Counted from the stretch's first letter, positions 1-6,367 are shown. The stretch: DNA of 7,287 nucleotides from COE1 sp964387365 (GCA_964387365.1 CAYLWP010000136.1:1-7287); one strand, 5' to 3'. Program-made: numbers and translations. Notes: generated by a model from the letters alone, not told the origin.

Positions 1-37
1 TTCTCCTCTTATTTATTTCCTCTGCAATATTACTCAC
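1..37 (-). CDS. Start of a gene running off the left edge, possibly peptide chain release factor 3 (partial)
   Basis: Only the first 12 codons are visible, reading (f)M-SNIAEEINKRR from a GTG start at 35-37. A GGAGG ribosome site (complement of 46-50) lies 8 bases upstream, which is good evidence that this is a real start. The gene begins 28 bases after the deoB stop with no terminator between, so the two are probably co-transcribed. The run EINKRR resembles the N-terminus of release factor 3 (PrfC), whose family begins with a similar EI-KRR segment just before the TFAIISHPDAGKTT P-loop. RF3 is a cytoplasmic GTPase that recycles RF1 and RF2 from the ribosome after termination. Twelve residues are too few for a firm call, and the P-loop lies outside the window. 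A purine nucleoside phosphorylase, which follows deoB (drm) in Bacillus, fits these residues less well. Confidence 0.5.
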   Translation of the reverse strand, partial: MSNIAEEINKRR

Positions 38-45
38 TTGTACTT

Positions 46-50
46 CCTCC
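46..50 (-). promoter_or_regulatory. Ribosome binding site of the left-edge gene
   Basis: GGAGG on the minus strand, 8 bases before a GTG codon. It decides that the 12-codon stretch at the edge is a translated start and not just the tail of the deoB transcript. Confidence 0.65.
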
Positions 51-65
51 GTTATTTATTATCTT

Positions 66-1235
66 CTATCTGATATCCGCAAACATGCTTTTTCCGGCTA
101 CCTTCTGCTCTATGCCAAGGTAATCAAGCACCGTTGCCGCAACATCCGAAAAGCCGTCCCGTGTTCCGAGATTAACCGGCTTTATATTCTTACCATACAT
201 AAGAAATGGTGTGTGCTCTCTGGTATGGTCCGTTGTTTTGGTGTAGCCCGGATCACAGCCATGGTCTGCCGTAATCATAAGGACATCCTCCTCCCGCATA
301 TTCTCTAAAAGCTCCGGGAGCTTCTTATCAAAATAAGCTAATGCTTTCGCATATCCGTCTATGTCCCTTCTATGCCCATAAAGCATATCATAATCTACCA
401 GATTAATGAAGCAAAGTCCACAAAAATCCTGCTTCAGATATTCCAGTGTCTTCTCTATTCCCTCTTCATTGCCCTGCGTATAAGTAAACTCCGTAATACC
501 CTTGCCCGCAAAGATATCCTTAATCTTACCCACTGCAATCACAGACTGTCCTGCATCCTTAATCTGATCCAGCATGGTTGTCCCTGCAGGAAGCAGGGAA
601 TAATCATGACGACGCGGTGTTCTTGTGTAATTCCCTGAGGTGCCGGTAAATGGTCTGGCAATCACTCGTCCGACACCATGCTTACCCTGAAGCATTTCTC
701 TTGCCATCGTACAATATTCATATAAGGTTTCCGTCGGAACCACATCTTCATGTGCAGCAATCTGGAACACGCTGTCTGCTGATGTATACACGATAAGCTT
801 TCCTGTTTTTATATGCTCATCACCGTAATCCCTGATTACCTCAGTTCCGGAATAGGGCTTGTTACAAAGCACGCCTCGTCCTGTCAGTTCGCTAAAACGG
901 TCCAGCACCTCCTTGGGAAATCCTTCCGGATAAACCGGTAAAGGCTCCTTGGAAACAAGTCCCGCTATTTCCCAGTGACCAATTGTGGTGTCCTTTCCTG
1001 CTGACAGCTCTTTCATTCTTGCTATCGCGGCTTGCGGCTTATCGACCGGCTCCTTTTTTTCGCAGGAAACTCCCTCAATATTAAAAATTCCCAGCTTCTT
1101 CAAGTTAGGAATATCAAAATAGGTGCTGGAAGACACAGAACCGATTGTATTGGTTCCCTTATCACCAAACTGCTCTGCATCTGCCATCTCACCTATACCA
1201 AAGCTATCTAATACGATTAAAAAGACTCTTTTCAT
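66..1235 (-). CDS. deoB: Phosphopentomutase (phosphodeoxyribomutase)
   Basis: This cytoplasmic enzyme interconverts ribose-1-phosphate and ribose-5-phosphate and their deoxy forms, linking nucleoside salvage to central carbon metabolism. The 389-aa protein has the usual length (B. subtilis Drm about 394). It shows the alkaline-phosphatase-superfamily metal-site pattern: VLDSFGIGEMADAEQFGD at residues 8-25 with Asp10, GKDTTIGHWE around 80-89 with the threonine that carries the phosphate, a VDYDMLYGHRRD segment, and ADHGCDP with TDHTREHTP near the C-terminus supplying Asp and His ligands. The start is set at the ATG at 1233-1235 because AAAGGAG lies 5 bases upstream and the protein then begins MKRVFLIVLD as in the family. 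A longer frame to 1268 adds 11 residues without a good ribosome site. The stop is TAG. It follows spoIIIAH by 94 bases and precedes the edge gene by 28. The family call is secure; linkage to spoIIIA is probably positional only. Confidence 0.97.
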   Translation of the reverse strand: MKRVFLIVLDSFGIGEMADAEQFGDKGTNTIGSVSSSTYFDIPNLKKLGIFNIEGVSCEKKEPVDKPQAAIARMKELSAGKDTTIGHWEIAGLVSKEPLPVYPEGFPKEVLDRFSELTGRGVLCNKPYSGTEVIRDYGDEHIKTGKLIVYTSADSVFQIAAHEDVVPTETLYEYCTMAREMLQGKHGVGRVIARPFTGTSGNYTRTPRRHDYSLLPAGTTMLDQIKDAGQSVIAVGKIKDIFAGKGITEFTYTQGNEEGIEKTLEYLKQDFCGLCFINLVDYDMLYGHRRDIDGYAKALAYFDKKLPELLENMREEDVLMITADHGCDPGYTKTTDHTREHTPFLMYGKNIKPVNLGTRDGFSDVAATVLDYLGIEQKVAGKSMFADIR

Positions 1236-1240
1236 AAGTA

Positions 1241-1247
1241 CTCCTTT
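1241..1247 (-). promoter_or_regulatory. Ribosome binding site that fixes the deoB start
   Basis: AAAGGAG on the minus strand, 5 bases before the ATG at 1233-1235. It supports the 389-aa start over the in-frame upstream ATG at 1266-1268. Confidence 0.75.
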
Positions 1248-1253
1248 CTTCGT

Positions 1254-1283
1254 AACGATACTAATCACAATAAAACGCTACTA
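1254..1283 (-). repeat. Two-copy direct repeat in the deoB leader, possible operator
   Basis: The plus strand reads AACGATACTA at 1254-1263 and AACGCTACTA at 1274-1283, a 9-of-10 match repeated 20 bases apart, about two helical turns. The left copy overlaps a 9-base palindrome, TCGT-A-ACGA (1250-1258). Both copies fall just downstream of the predicted deoB transcription start, where a repressor would block initiation or clearance. No regulator is identifiable in the window. Two short AT-rich copies could also be chance. Confidence 0.3.
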
Positions 1284-1292
1284 TGACACTTT

Positions 1293-1301
1293 AGTATATC
1301 A
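1293..1301 (-). promoter_or_regulatory. Candidate sigma-A (extended -10) promoter for deoB
   Basis: On the minus strand the gap between spoIIIAH and deoB reads TGATATACT: a TGn extension followed by TATACT, 5 of 6 to the -10 consensus. The predicted start of transcription is near 1286, giving a leader of about 50 bases. No convincing -35 hexamer sits 16-18 bases upstream, so this would rest on the extended -10. It would let deoB be expressed in growing cells, when the sporulation operon is off. Confidence 0.4.
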
Positions 1302-1329
1302 CAAGTTCCCTAAAAAGACACCCTAAAAT

Positions 1330-2151
1330 TTATTTCGTTTCAGAAACATTTGTTCCTGAGACTGTGATAATTATATTTTCCGGTGCAACCTCTGTTTTTC
1401 TCTGCACAATATCAATAATCTGCGCCGTCTGTGTATCGGTCAGACTGACTGCGCCAATCATAACATCTGCCGTTCCTTCGCTGATGCTTACCACCGATTC
1501 CGTATATCCCTTTGCCTCTAAAAGCATCTCTGCATCTGTTTCGCGCTGTGCCGTTTCCGTCATCGCAATCATGCTGTCCACCGCATCCTGTTTTGCAGCC
1601 TCTGTCAGACTTGCATTATCTATAATCTCTAACAGAGCCTCTTTGTTCTGCGCTCTTGTCTGTTCCTTTAACAGCTTTGCACCTGCAAGACTGGTAATGC
1701 CGGTTGCACTGGTAAATACCGCTTCACCCGGAACCTCATCTACCAGTGCTCCTTGTGTAGCCTCCTCAGCTCTCGCCTCGGCATTTGCCTCCACTGCCAA
1801 GTCAGTAGCTGCACCGAGCAAAAGTGTATCATCACTGTTTCCCGTAATCTCCATATTCTCTGCCAGATAATTTTCCGTTTCCTCTATTGCATCTGTATCA
1901 AGACTTGCTATGTCTGTATAGTCAGTTATTGTACCTTCTGCGTCCTCTGTCATGGCAATGGCATACATATCCTCATCCGAGATATCAGACATCTCATAGG
2001 TTAATTCACTGTCACTTCCGTCCTGTGTTAAAAAATCTTCCTCTCCAATCTTTTCTCCTGCAAAGTTCAGATAGCCTGCCACTGCTATCATAATTGCAAG
2101 TGCAGTAATCATAATCTGATTTTTTCTAAATATTCTTTTCACTGAAACCAT
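1330..2151 (-). CDS. spoIIIAH: Stage III sporulation protein AH, SpoIIQ-binding channel component
   Basis: SpoIIIAH is a mother-cell membrane protein whose domain in the intermembrane space binds forespore SpoIIQ and helps form the ring of the engulfment-stage channel. The 273-aa protein has a short basic N-terminus (KRIFRK, residues 5-10), one membrane anchor (about 13-31), a long acidic linker, then an alpha-helical stretch (about 150-215) and a C-terminal alpha/beta domain ending IIDIVQRKTEVAPENIIITV. This matches the YscJ/FliF-like ring-building fold of the family (B. subtilis ends with an IIDLV...VAVTF segment). It is about 55 residues longer than B. subtilis SpoIIIAH (218), the excess being in the linker: residues 35-126 hold no Lys, Arg or His but 28 Asp/Glu. 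The ATG at 2149-2151 is preceded by AGGAAGG. It is the last spoIIIA gene, 77 bases after spoIIIAG, with no obvious terminator after it. Confidence 0.95.
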   Translation of the reverse strand: MVSVKRIFRKNQIMITALAIMIAVAGYLNFAGEKIGEEDFLTQDGSDSELTYEMSDISDEDMYAIAMTEDAEGTITDYTDIASLDTDAIEETENYLAENMEITGNSDDTLLLGAATDLAVEANAEARAEEATQGALVDEVPGEAVFTSATGITSLAGAKLLKEQTRAQNKEALLEIIDNASLTEAAKQDAVDSMIAMTETAQRETDAEMLLEAKGYTESVVSISEGTADVMIGAVSLTDTQTAQIIDIVQRKTEVAPENIIITVSGTNVSETK

Positions 2152-2228
2152 ACCCTTCCTATGATTTTCTCATTTCTACTCTATCTTATTCGTACCTCTG
2201 ATTGATTAGCACCTTTTTCTGTATCTGT

Positions 2229-2834
2229 TTACGATTTTTTTCGTTCGAGCACATCTATCTTATTGGCATCAACACCATACAACGCCATAACCGTGCGGAT
2301 AATCTGTATTCTGATTTCTTCCCGCCCGGCTCCCTCGGCCGCAATCACAACACCTTCTATAACCGGGTTCTTTGTCTGTGCGACAAAGGGAACCTGCTCC
2401 CCGTCCGCATTCACCGTATAGACCGTATCTTCTTCCCTGTTTTCCTCTTCACTCGTACTATTCTGCTGCGCCGAGCTTACCAGATGAGTAGGTACATCCT
2501 TTTCCACAATGTATTCCTCGGAGCCGCTCAGATAAATCAATACTTCCGCCTCTCCGATTCCTTCCACCTGTGAAAGAAATTCCGCAAGCTCCTTCTCCAG
2601 CTTTTCCTGATAGTCTGTATGCGTTGGTTCCGTCACCGGATATTCTGCCTGCTGTTGTATGGTTTTTACCTGATTATTCTTTTTATAACTACTGTTATTA
2701 TTTATCGGAAGCGTAATCACATAAATCAGCAGACCACTGAAAAAGAGAATCAGCATACCATCCTTGGAAAGCTTTTTTTCACCACTCTTAATCGCTTTCA
2801 GGTAGTCTTTTATATTGTCCGTGAACTTACTCAT
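2229..2834 (-). CDS. spoIIIAG: Stage III sporulation protein AG, channel ring protein
   Basis: SpoIIIAG forms a large ring in the space between mother-cell and forespore membranes; the B. subtilis protein assembles as a roughly 30-fold ring. The 201-aa protein has a basic cytoplasmic head (residues 1-26), one membrane segment (about 27-44), a Gln/Asn-rich linker, then a split ring-building domain: EKELAEFLSQVEGIGEAEVL at about 80-99, a polar acidic insert of about 45 residues (110-157, rich in S, E, Q and N) equivalent to the beta insertion of SpoIIIAG, and NPVIEGVVIAAEGAG through VDANKIDVLE at about 156-197. B. subtilis SpoIIIAG has the matching PDIRGVLVVAKGA segment. The ATG overlaps the spoIIIAF stop in an ATGA junction, so translation is probably coupled. 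Length is slightly under the B. subtilis 229. Confidence 0.96.
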   Translation of the reverse strand: MSKFTDNIKDYLKAIKSGEKKLSKDGMLILFFSGLLIYVITLPINNNSSYKKNNQVKTIQQQAEYPVTEPTHTDYQEKLEKELAEFLSQVEGIGEAEVLIYLSGSEEYIVEKDVPTHLVSSAQQNSTSEEENREEDTVYTVNADGEQVPFVAQTKNPVIEGVVIAAEGAGREEIRIQIIRTVMALYGVDANKIDVLERKKS

Positions 2835-3085
2835 GGTATCCTTACCTCACTTTCCTCAAGCCACTGTGCTTCCCACTGTTGATATATCCTGTCAGCCTGC
2901 TTCCAGCCGTCTTCTACGATTCCAAAAAAAGAAAACGCAATATTACAGCAAATACACAGGGCAAGCAGCTGTGAAATCAGCTTTACATACTTATGGAATG
3001 AATTTCCTGCTGACAGCTGCAACAAACACTGAAAACATATCATGGTATATACAAAGCTTCTTACCTGTAATGACAATTCCTCCAT
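2831..3085 (-). CDS. spoIIIAF: Stage III sporulation protein AF, short form with membrane part only
   Basis: Position between spoIIIAE and spoIIIAG and the two-membrane-segment layout identify this as SpoIIIAF, a component of the mother-cell channel. The 84-aa protein has one hydrophobic segment at about 10-26, a short SAGNSFHKYVKL turn region that recalls the SMQKYAKM segment of B. subtilis SpoIIIAF, and a second hydrophobic segment at about 35-55, followed by an amphipathic Trp-rich tail ending EESEVRIP. B. subtilis SpoIIIAF is about 206 aa, its residues from about 85 onward forming a soluble ring-building domain; that whole domain is missing here. The ATG at 3083-3085 has GGGGAGG about 8 bases upstream, and the stop shares the ATGA of the spoIIIAG start. 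There is no leftover coding sequence in which a frameshifted C-terminal domain could hide, because spoIIIAG starts at once with its complete N-terminus. The gene follows spoIIIAE by 42 bases. Confidence 0.82.
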   Translation of the reverse strand: MEELSLQVRSFVYTMICFQCLLQLSAGNSFHKYVKLISQLLALCICCNIAFSFFGIVEDGWKQADRIYQQWEAQWLEESEVRIP

Positions 3086-3127
3086 GTCTGCGTCCTCCCC
3101 GGATTAAACTCGTCATTTGCGTGCTGT

Positions 3128-4198
3128 TTAAGTTACATTTGTCATTGCTGCTATTGTCAGGAAGAATAAGGTCGTAACCGTTACCAGTATTCTTAGCAAT
3201 AAAAAGCCTGCATCCGTAATATAGTCTGTACAAATCATCATGTGCTTCTCTCCACAGATTTCTCCGATTGCACTTGCAAGCTTAACCGTCCCCAATAACA
3301 GGAAAGCATGAATCGCCGGTGCAATCATAAGGAGAAGCAGTATCACTAACACAATCACTCCAACGCTGTTTTTCACAGCTACCGCCGAAGCCAGCGTAAT
3401 GCCGGAAACCGACTCTGCAATATCACCGATACCCGGAATTGCTCCCGCTGTTTTCTGTACAATTGCAACATTCGCTTTATCAATTACAGGTGTTATTATT
3501 AGCTGCAAAATTCCGCTTCCCGTTACAATCATAACCAGACCTTTTAATGCCCAGAGAACACCATCCTTCATAAGCTTCATTAGCCCCTTGAAGCGATTTT
3601 CGCCGAAAAGGCTTTCCAATACCCCAAGCATGGCATAGCCCTCTGCCACAGGAATCAGTGCCGCAACCAGAACTCCCTCCACCAGACACAAAAAGCCTAG
3701 CAACAGCTTATAAAAAATCACGGCTGATAATCCGCTCCCCGCCGCTGCAACACACATCATATAAGCGGGCAGCATCATCTTAATAAAGTCAATCATCCGG
3801 TTCATTGTGTCCGTAACAATATCCAGCACCTCCCGAAAGGTATATAGCAGCAGGATTAGCTGGCATAATACAAAAAACAGTTTTGCTACTCTGGCTGTGC
3901 TTTCATTTTTTAGTGCTTCCAGAAACGCTGTTATCACCGCAGAGAGAATAAATAACACCAGTATTGAAATAAATATCGTTTTCATTTCTCCGAAGTAGCT
4001 GCTGATATTTCCTGATATGTATTTCCAAAACAGCTGTGGCTCTAAAACCCAGTCTCCCTTCCACACATCCTCTATCAGGTCAAAGGACTGTATGTTTTTC
4101 TCCGGAAGCAGTTCTTCCAAAAACTCGTCCATAAACCTGATATCCGGCAGCATTTCTTCTATTTGTTCCATTAGGTTCGCTTCCCCATTCTGACTCAT
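3128..4198 (-). CDS. spoIIIAE: Stage III sporulation protein AE, polytopic membrane channel component
   Basis: SpoIIIAE is the large multi-spanning membrane protein of the complex and may form part of the conduit. The 356-aa protein has an acidic soluble N-terminus (about 1-70, with PDIRFMDEFLEELLPEK), then hydrophobic segments at about 74-93, 104-122, 138-158, 162-185, 215-237, 270-300 and 328-352. A conserved-looking loop, AGAIPGIGDIAESVSGI (251-267), precedes segment six. The chosen ATG (4196-4198) overlaps the spoIIIAD stop in an ATGA and has GAGGG about 10 bases upstream; a longer frame to 4321 would overlap most of the end of spoIIIAD and encodes nothing hydrophobic. The protein is about 43 residues shorter than B. 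subtilis SpoIIIAE (399), and the difference is the absent N-terminal signal peptide. A second ATG at 4169-4171 is possible but poorly preceded. Confidence 0.96.
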   Translation of the reverse strand: MSQNGEANLMEQIEEMLPDIRFMDEFLEELLPEKNIQSFDLIEDVWKGDWVLEPQLFWKYISGNISSYFGEMKTIFISILVLFILSAVITAFLEALKNESTARVAKLFFVLCQLILLLYTFREVLDIVTDTMNRMIDFIKMMLPAYMMCVAAAGSGLSAVIFYKLLLGFLCLVEGVLVAALIPVAEGYAMLGVLESLFGENRFKGLMKLMKDGVLWALKGLVMIVTGSGILQLIITPVIDKANVAIVQKTAGAIPGIGDIAESVSGITLASAVAVKNSVGVIVLVILLLLMIAPAIHAFLLLGTVKLASAIGEICGEKHMMICTDYITDAGFLLLRILVTVTTLFFLTIAAMTNVT

Positions 4199-4575
4199 CG
4201 CAGCATTCCCTCTATCATTTCCATCATGGTTTTCATCACAGGAAGCCCTGCCGCCATAATCATGATCTTTCCAAACAGCTCCACATGGCTGCTTAATGTT
4301 GCATAGCCTGCATCCTTGCATATGTTAGCTGCAAACTCACATATATAGGTTATCCCCATGAGCTTCAACAGTAAATTTACATACATTACATTTTCCTGCA
4401 GGAGCTGTCCCCAGCCTTCTATTTCCTCCAATATGCCATCCAGCGTGCCTACTACCCTCATGGCAATCAGAAATCCCACTAACAGAATAATCAGGGTTGC
4501 ATATTCCGGTTTGTCCCTTCTTATCACAATCGCCGCAAACATGCCTGCAGCCGCCATAATACATACCTGAAGCAT
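4195..4575 (-). CDS. spoIIIAD: Stage III sporulation protein AD, small membrane protein
   Basis: The 126-aa protein is a small mother-cell membrane component of the SpoIIIA complex. It starts MLQVCIMAAAGMFAAIVI, has a second hydrophobic stretch at about 28-45 (ATLIILLVGFLIAMRVVG), an amphipathic region with NVMYVNLLLKLMGITYICEF at about 65-84, a KDAG motif near 89-92, and a final hydrophobic helix about 103-125. B. subtilis SpoIIIAD (133 aa) has the same NMVYVETILKIIGIAYIAEF and KDAG signatures. SpoIIIAC and SpoIIIAD are related, and the first half of AD resembles AC. The ATG at 4573-4575 follows AAGGG sequences, a moderate ribosome site. It begins 35 bases after spoIIIAC and overlaps spoIIIAE by 4 bases. 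Confidence 0.96.
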   Translation of the reverse strand: MLQVCIMAAAGMFAAIVIRRDKPEYATLIILLVGFLIAMRVVGTLDGILEEIEGWGQLLQENVMYVNLLLKLMGITYICEFAANICKDAGYATLSSHVELFGKIMIMAAGLPVMKTMMEMIEGMLR

Positions 4576-4610
4576 ATTCCCTTACCCTTTCGAAATAAAT
4601 AACACCTGTT

Positions 4611-4805
4611 TTATAGTGCAAACAGATTCTGTATCGTTTCAAACAATTCATATATGTATGGTACAATCCACGATAATACCAGTATCAGACCTGCCAGACT
4701 TATTAGAAATGCATGCTCGTCCCTCCCGCTATGCTTCAATACCTGTCCCAGAATCGTAATGAGGATTCCTACTGCTGCAATTTTGAATATCAGGCTTACT
4801 TCCAT
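4611..4805 (-). CDS. spoIIIAC: Stage III sporulation protein AC, small membrane protein
   Basis: This 64-aa protein has two hydrophobic segments, about 4-22 (SLIFKIAAVGILITILGQV) and 34-51 (FLISLAGLILVLSWIVPY), joined by the polar loop LKHSGRDEH. B. subtilis SpoIIIAC (68 aa) has the same plan: VIFQIAGVGIVVAFL, then a loop with GKKEYA, then a second segment. It is an integral membrane component of the mother-cell channel; its own function is not settled. The ATG at 4803-4805 has a textbook AGGAGG 9 bases upstream (complement of 4815-4820). An 84-base gap separates it from spoIIIAB, the widest gap among the spoIIIA genes; I see no terminator or convincing promoter in it. Confidence 0.96.
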   Translation of the reverse strand: MEVSLIFKIAAVGILITILGQVLKHSGRDEHAFLISLAGLILVLSWIVPYIYELFETIQNLFAL

Positions 4806-4889
4806 TTTCCGTTTCCTCCTTTATTACAGTAACTGCCCGGAACCAATCGTGAACATACGCTGTATCAGTCTGTGCAGCTCGAAACAGTA

Positions 4890-5417
4890 TCATATAAAAA
4901 TGACAATGCAGAGAATCCCTGCAAGGAGGCTGAGCGTCCGTATCAGCCTGTCCTTTTCTTCCTTATATTTTTTTATGCGATTCATTTCTTCCTCAAGTTC
5001 CTGACATAACATAGCAAATACATCCTTCTGCATTTCATACTCCTCACAACAGAAGCATCGCTTCATCTCTCTCAAATACTGAAAAGTCTTTTTAGAATAA
5101 CACTTGTTTTTCTCTAATATTTCTATTTCTTCCATCCATATTTCAGGTAAGTTTTTTCCGCTTCCGTTCTCCATCCGTTCTGCCACTTTTTTCAGGAAGG
5201 CATCATACGGTTTTTCCATTCGTTCCGACAAAGAATGAAAGATTTCCTGCATGGGTTTATGTAAAAATGCTATCTCTTTCATAATATAAAATAACATTTG
5301 TTTTTGTTCATTCATATGATATAAGGTGTATTTCATTTCCTGGCTTAATGCTAACCCGAATCCTTGTGTTCCCATCAAGACAAATACCCCTGCAATAATT
5401 TTTCCCCACAAAGACAT
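4890..5417 (-). CDS. spoIIIAB: Stage III sporulation protein AB
   Basis: SpoIIIAB is a membrane protein with a helical cytoplasmic middle, thought to act with the ATPase SpoIIIAA; its fold has been compared with GspF/PilC-type inner-membrane proteins of type II secretion and type IV pili. The 175-aa protein has a hydrophobic N-terminus (about 4-22, WGKIIAGVFVLMGTQGFGL), a long charged alpha-helical middle including PMQEIFHSLSERME, and a C-terminal hydrophobic tail (about 160-175, SLLAGILCIVIFI) ending almost at the stop. B. subtilis SpoIIIAB (171 aa) has the same plan, with SLGFLAGLLLILLLM at its end. The ATG at 5415-5417 lies inside the 3' end of spoIIIAA, a 43-base overlap, after GAAGGAAG; the ribosome site is close and only moderate, so translation is probably coupled to spoIIIAA. 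Confidence 0.95.
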   Translation of the reverse strand: MSLWGKIIAGVFVLMGTQGFGLALSQEMKYTLYHMNEQKQMLFYIMKEIAFLHKPMQEIFHSLSERMEKPYDAFLKKVAERMENGSGKNLPEIWMEEIEILEKNKCYSKKTFQYLREMKRCFCCEEYEMQKDVFAMLCQELEEEMNRIKKYKEEKDRLIRTLSLLAGILCIVIFI

Positions 5418-6358
5418 CTTCCTTCACCATCCCATATTTCAATCCATCTCATACCGTTTTCCTTCTTATGCAAAAAGAGAATTCTCCGGAATACATGATT
5501 GTCCAACAATCTTTTTATCTCTGTTTTTTTCTCTATATCATTCCAGTTACTGCCGTGTACGGAAGCAATAATCCGGCATCCGCTGACTCCTGCATGAAAA
5601 ATTGCTTCTGCGTCTGCATCAGTTCCTATTTCATCCATCACAATCACTCCGGGTGCAAAGGTTCTGATTAATATTCGCGCCCCCTGCTCTTTACTGCCAC
5701 CTGTAATAACATCCGTTCTTATACCACAGTCAAGAGAAGCACTCCCTCTATATGCTCCTGCAATTTCTCCTCTCTCATCTACAATACCGACTGCACATCC
5801 TTTATATCCTGCTATTCCATTGGAAAGATTTCGTACGATATCTCTCAAAAGAGTCGTTTTTCCGGCTCCGGGCGGAGATACCAGCAGAGTATTCCATACC
5901 GCTTCTCCCTCTGTGAGCCAGGCCATCACACAATCTGCAATTCCCTTCATCTCATGCGCAATCCTGATATTCATATATCTGATATACTTCGCAATAAAAA
6001 CACCATCAATATGTACCAGTTCTCCCGTGATGCCTATTCTATGACCGCCCGGCATAGTTAAAAAGCCTTGTTTTCTCTCTTCTTCGTACGCATAAAGAGA
6101 GTCTTTGCATAAATTCCTTAAGATTTCTTCTAAATCCTTTTCAGAATAAATAACACATGTATTTATTCCATCTGATTGCTTTATCTCTATAAGCTTTCCT
6201 TCCTTTGTGATTCCATACTCCTTGTCCCTTCCGCGAATCATCACCGGCTGATTCACCCGAAGCCTTAATTCCTCCACCTCTTCCCAACTATTCTTGCAAG
6301 CTTCCCATGGTCCGCGCAGCGAAGCCGGAAAAAAGCCTAGTATTACATCTCTCTGCAT
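5375..6358 (-). CDS. spoIIIAA: Stage III sporulation protein AA, channel ATPase
   Basis: SpoIIIAA is a mother-cell ATPase related to the secretion ATPases of type II, III and IV systems and is taken to energise the channel. The 327-aa protein has an N-terminal domain (about 1-150, with EELRLRVNQPVMIRG at 30-44 and MPGGHRIGITGE at 102-113), Walker A SPPGAGKTT (161-169), the DERGEIA motif (194-200), Walker B VIVMDEIG (238-245) and a GCRIIASVHG segment (260-269). All expected ATPase motifs are intact. B. subtilis SpoIIIAA is about 307 aa. The start is set at the ATG 6356-6358 because AGGAGG lies 9 bases upstream. A longer frame to 6421 would add 21 residues, but the candidate sigma-E promoter lies inside that extension. 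It is first in the operon, about 160 bases after pnp, and overlaps spoIIIAB by 43 bases. Confidence 0.97.
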   Translation of the reverse strand: MQRDVILGFFPASLRGPWEACKNSWEEVEELRLRVNQPVMIRGRDKEYGITKEGKLIEIKQSDGINTCVIYSEKDLEEILRNLCKDSLYAYEEERKQGFLTMPGGHRIGITGELVHIDGVFIAKYIRYMNIRIAHEMKGIADCVMAWLTEGEAVWNTLLVSPPGAGKTTLLRDIVRNLSNGIAGYKGCAVGIVDERGEIAGAYRGSASLDCGIRTDVITGGSKEQGARILIRTFAPGVIVMDEIGTDADAEAIFHAGVSGCRIIASVHGSNWNDIEKKTEIKRLLDNHVFRRILFLHKKENGMRWIEIWDGEGRCLCGEKLLQGYLS

Positions 6359-6367
6359 GTCTCTCTG

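Noticed and set aside
1364..1870. A 168-codon open frame on the plus strand opposite spoIIIAH, rich in Ser, Ala and Cys with hydrophobic stretches
   Set aside because: It is antisense to a clear spoIIIAH frame, has no recognisable family or good ribosome site, and is explained by the Ala/Thr/Glu-rich codons of spoIIIAH, which rarely give stops on the other strand.
2152..2228. Possible internal promoter in the 77-base gap before spoIIIAH
   Set aside because: No sigma-E, sigma-G or sigma-A pair with acceptable spacing is visible; only the spoIIIAH ribosome site is convincing.
2991..3233. An 80-codon minus-strand frame across the spoIIIAE-spoIIIAF junction
   Set aside because: It is out of frame with both genes, has no family resemblance, and overlaps the conserved end of spoIIIAE; it does not hold a displaced SpoIIIAF domain.
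4199..4321. A 41-residue N-terminal extension of SpoIIIAE
   Set aside because: It lies wholly inside spoIIIAD in another frame, is not hydrophobic, and the ATGA start with an upstream GAGGG is a better choice.
4337..4666. A 109-codon minus-strand frame across spoIIIAC and spoIIIAD
   Set aside because: A shadow of two well-matched genes in other frames.
4826..4889. An in-frame extension of 21 codons after the spoIIIAB TGA, ending in TAA, suggesting stop-codon read-through or a mutated stop
   Set aside because: The family protein normally ends right after the C-terminal hydrophobic tail, as it does at this TGA. Twenty-one open codons are common by chance, and the extension is polar with no match to the family.
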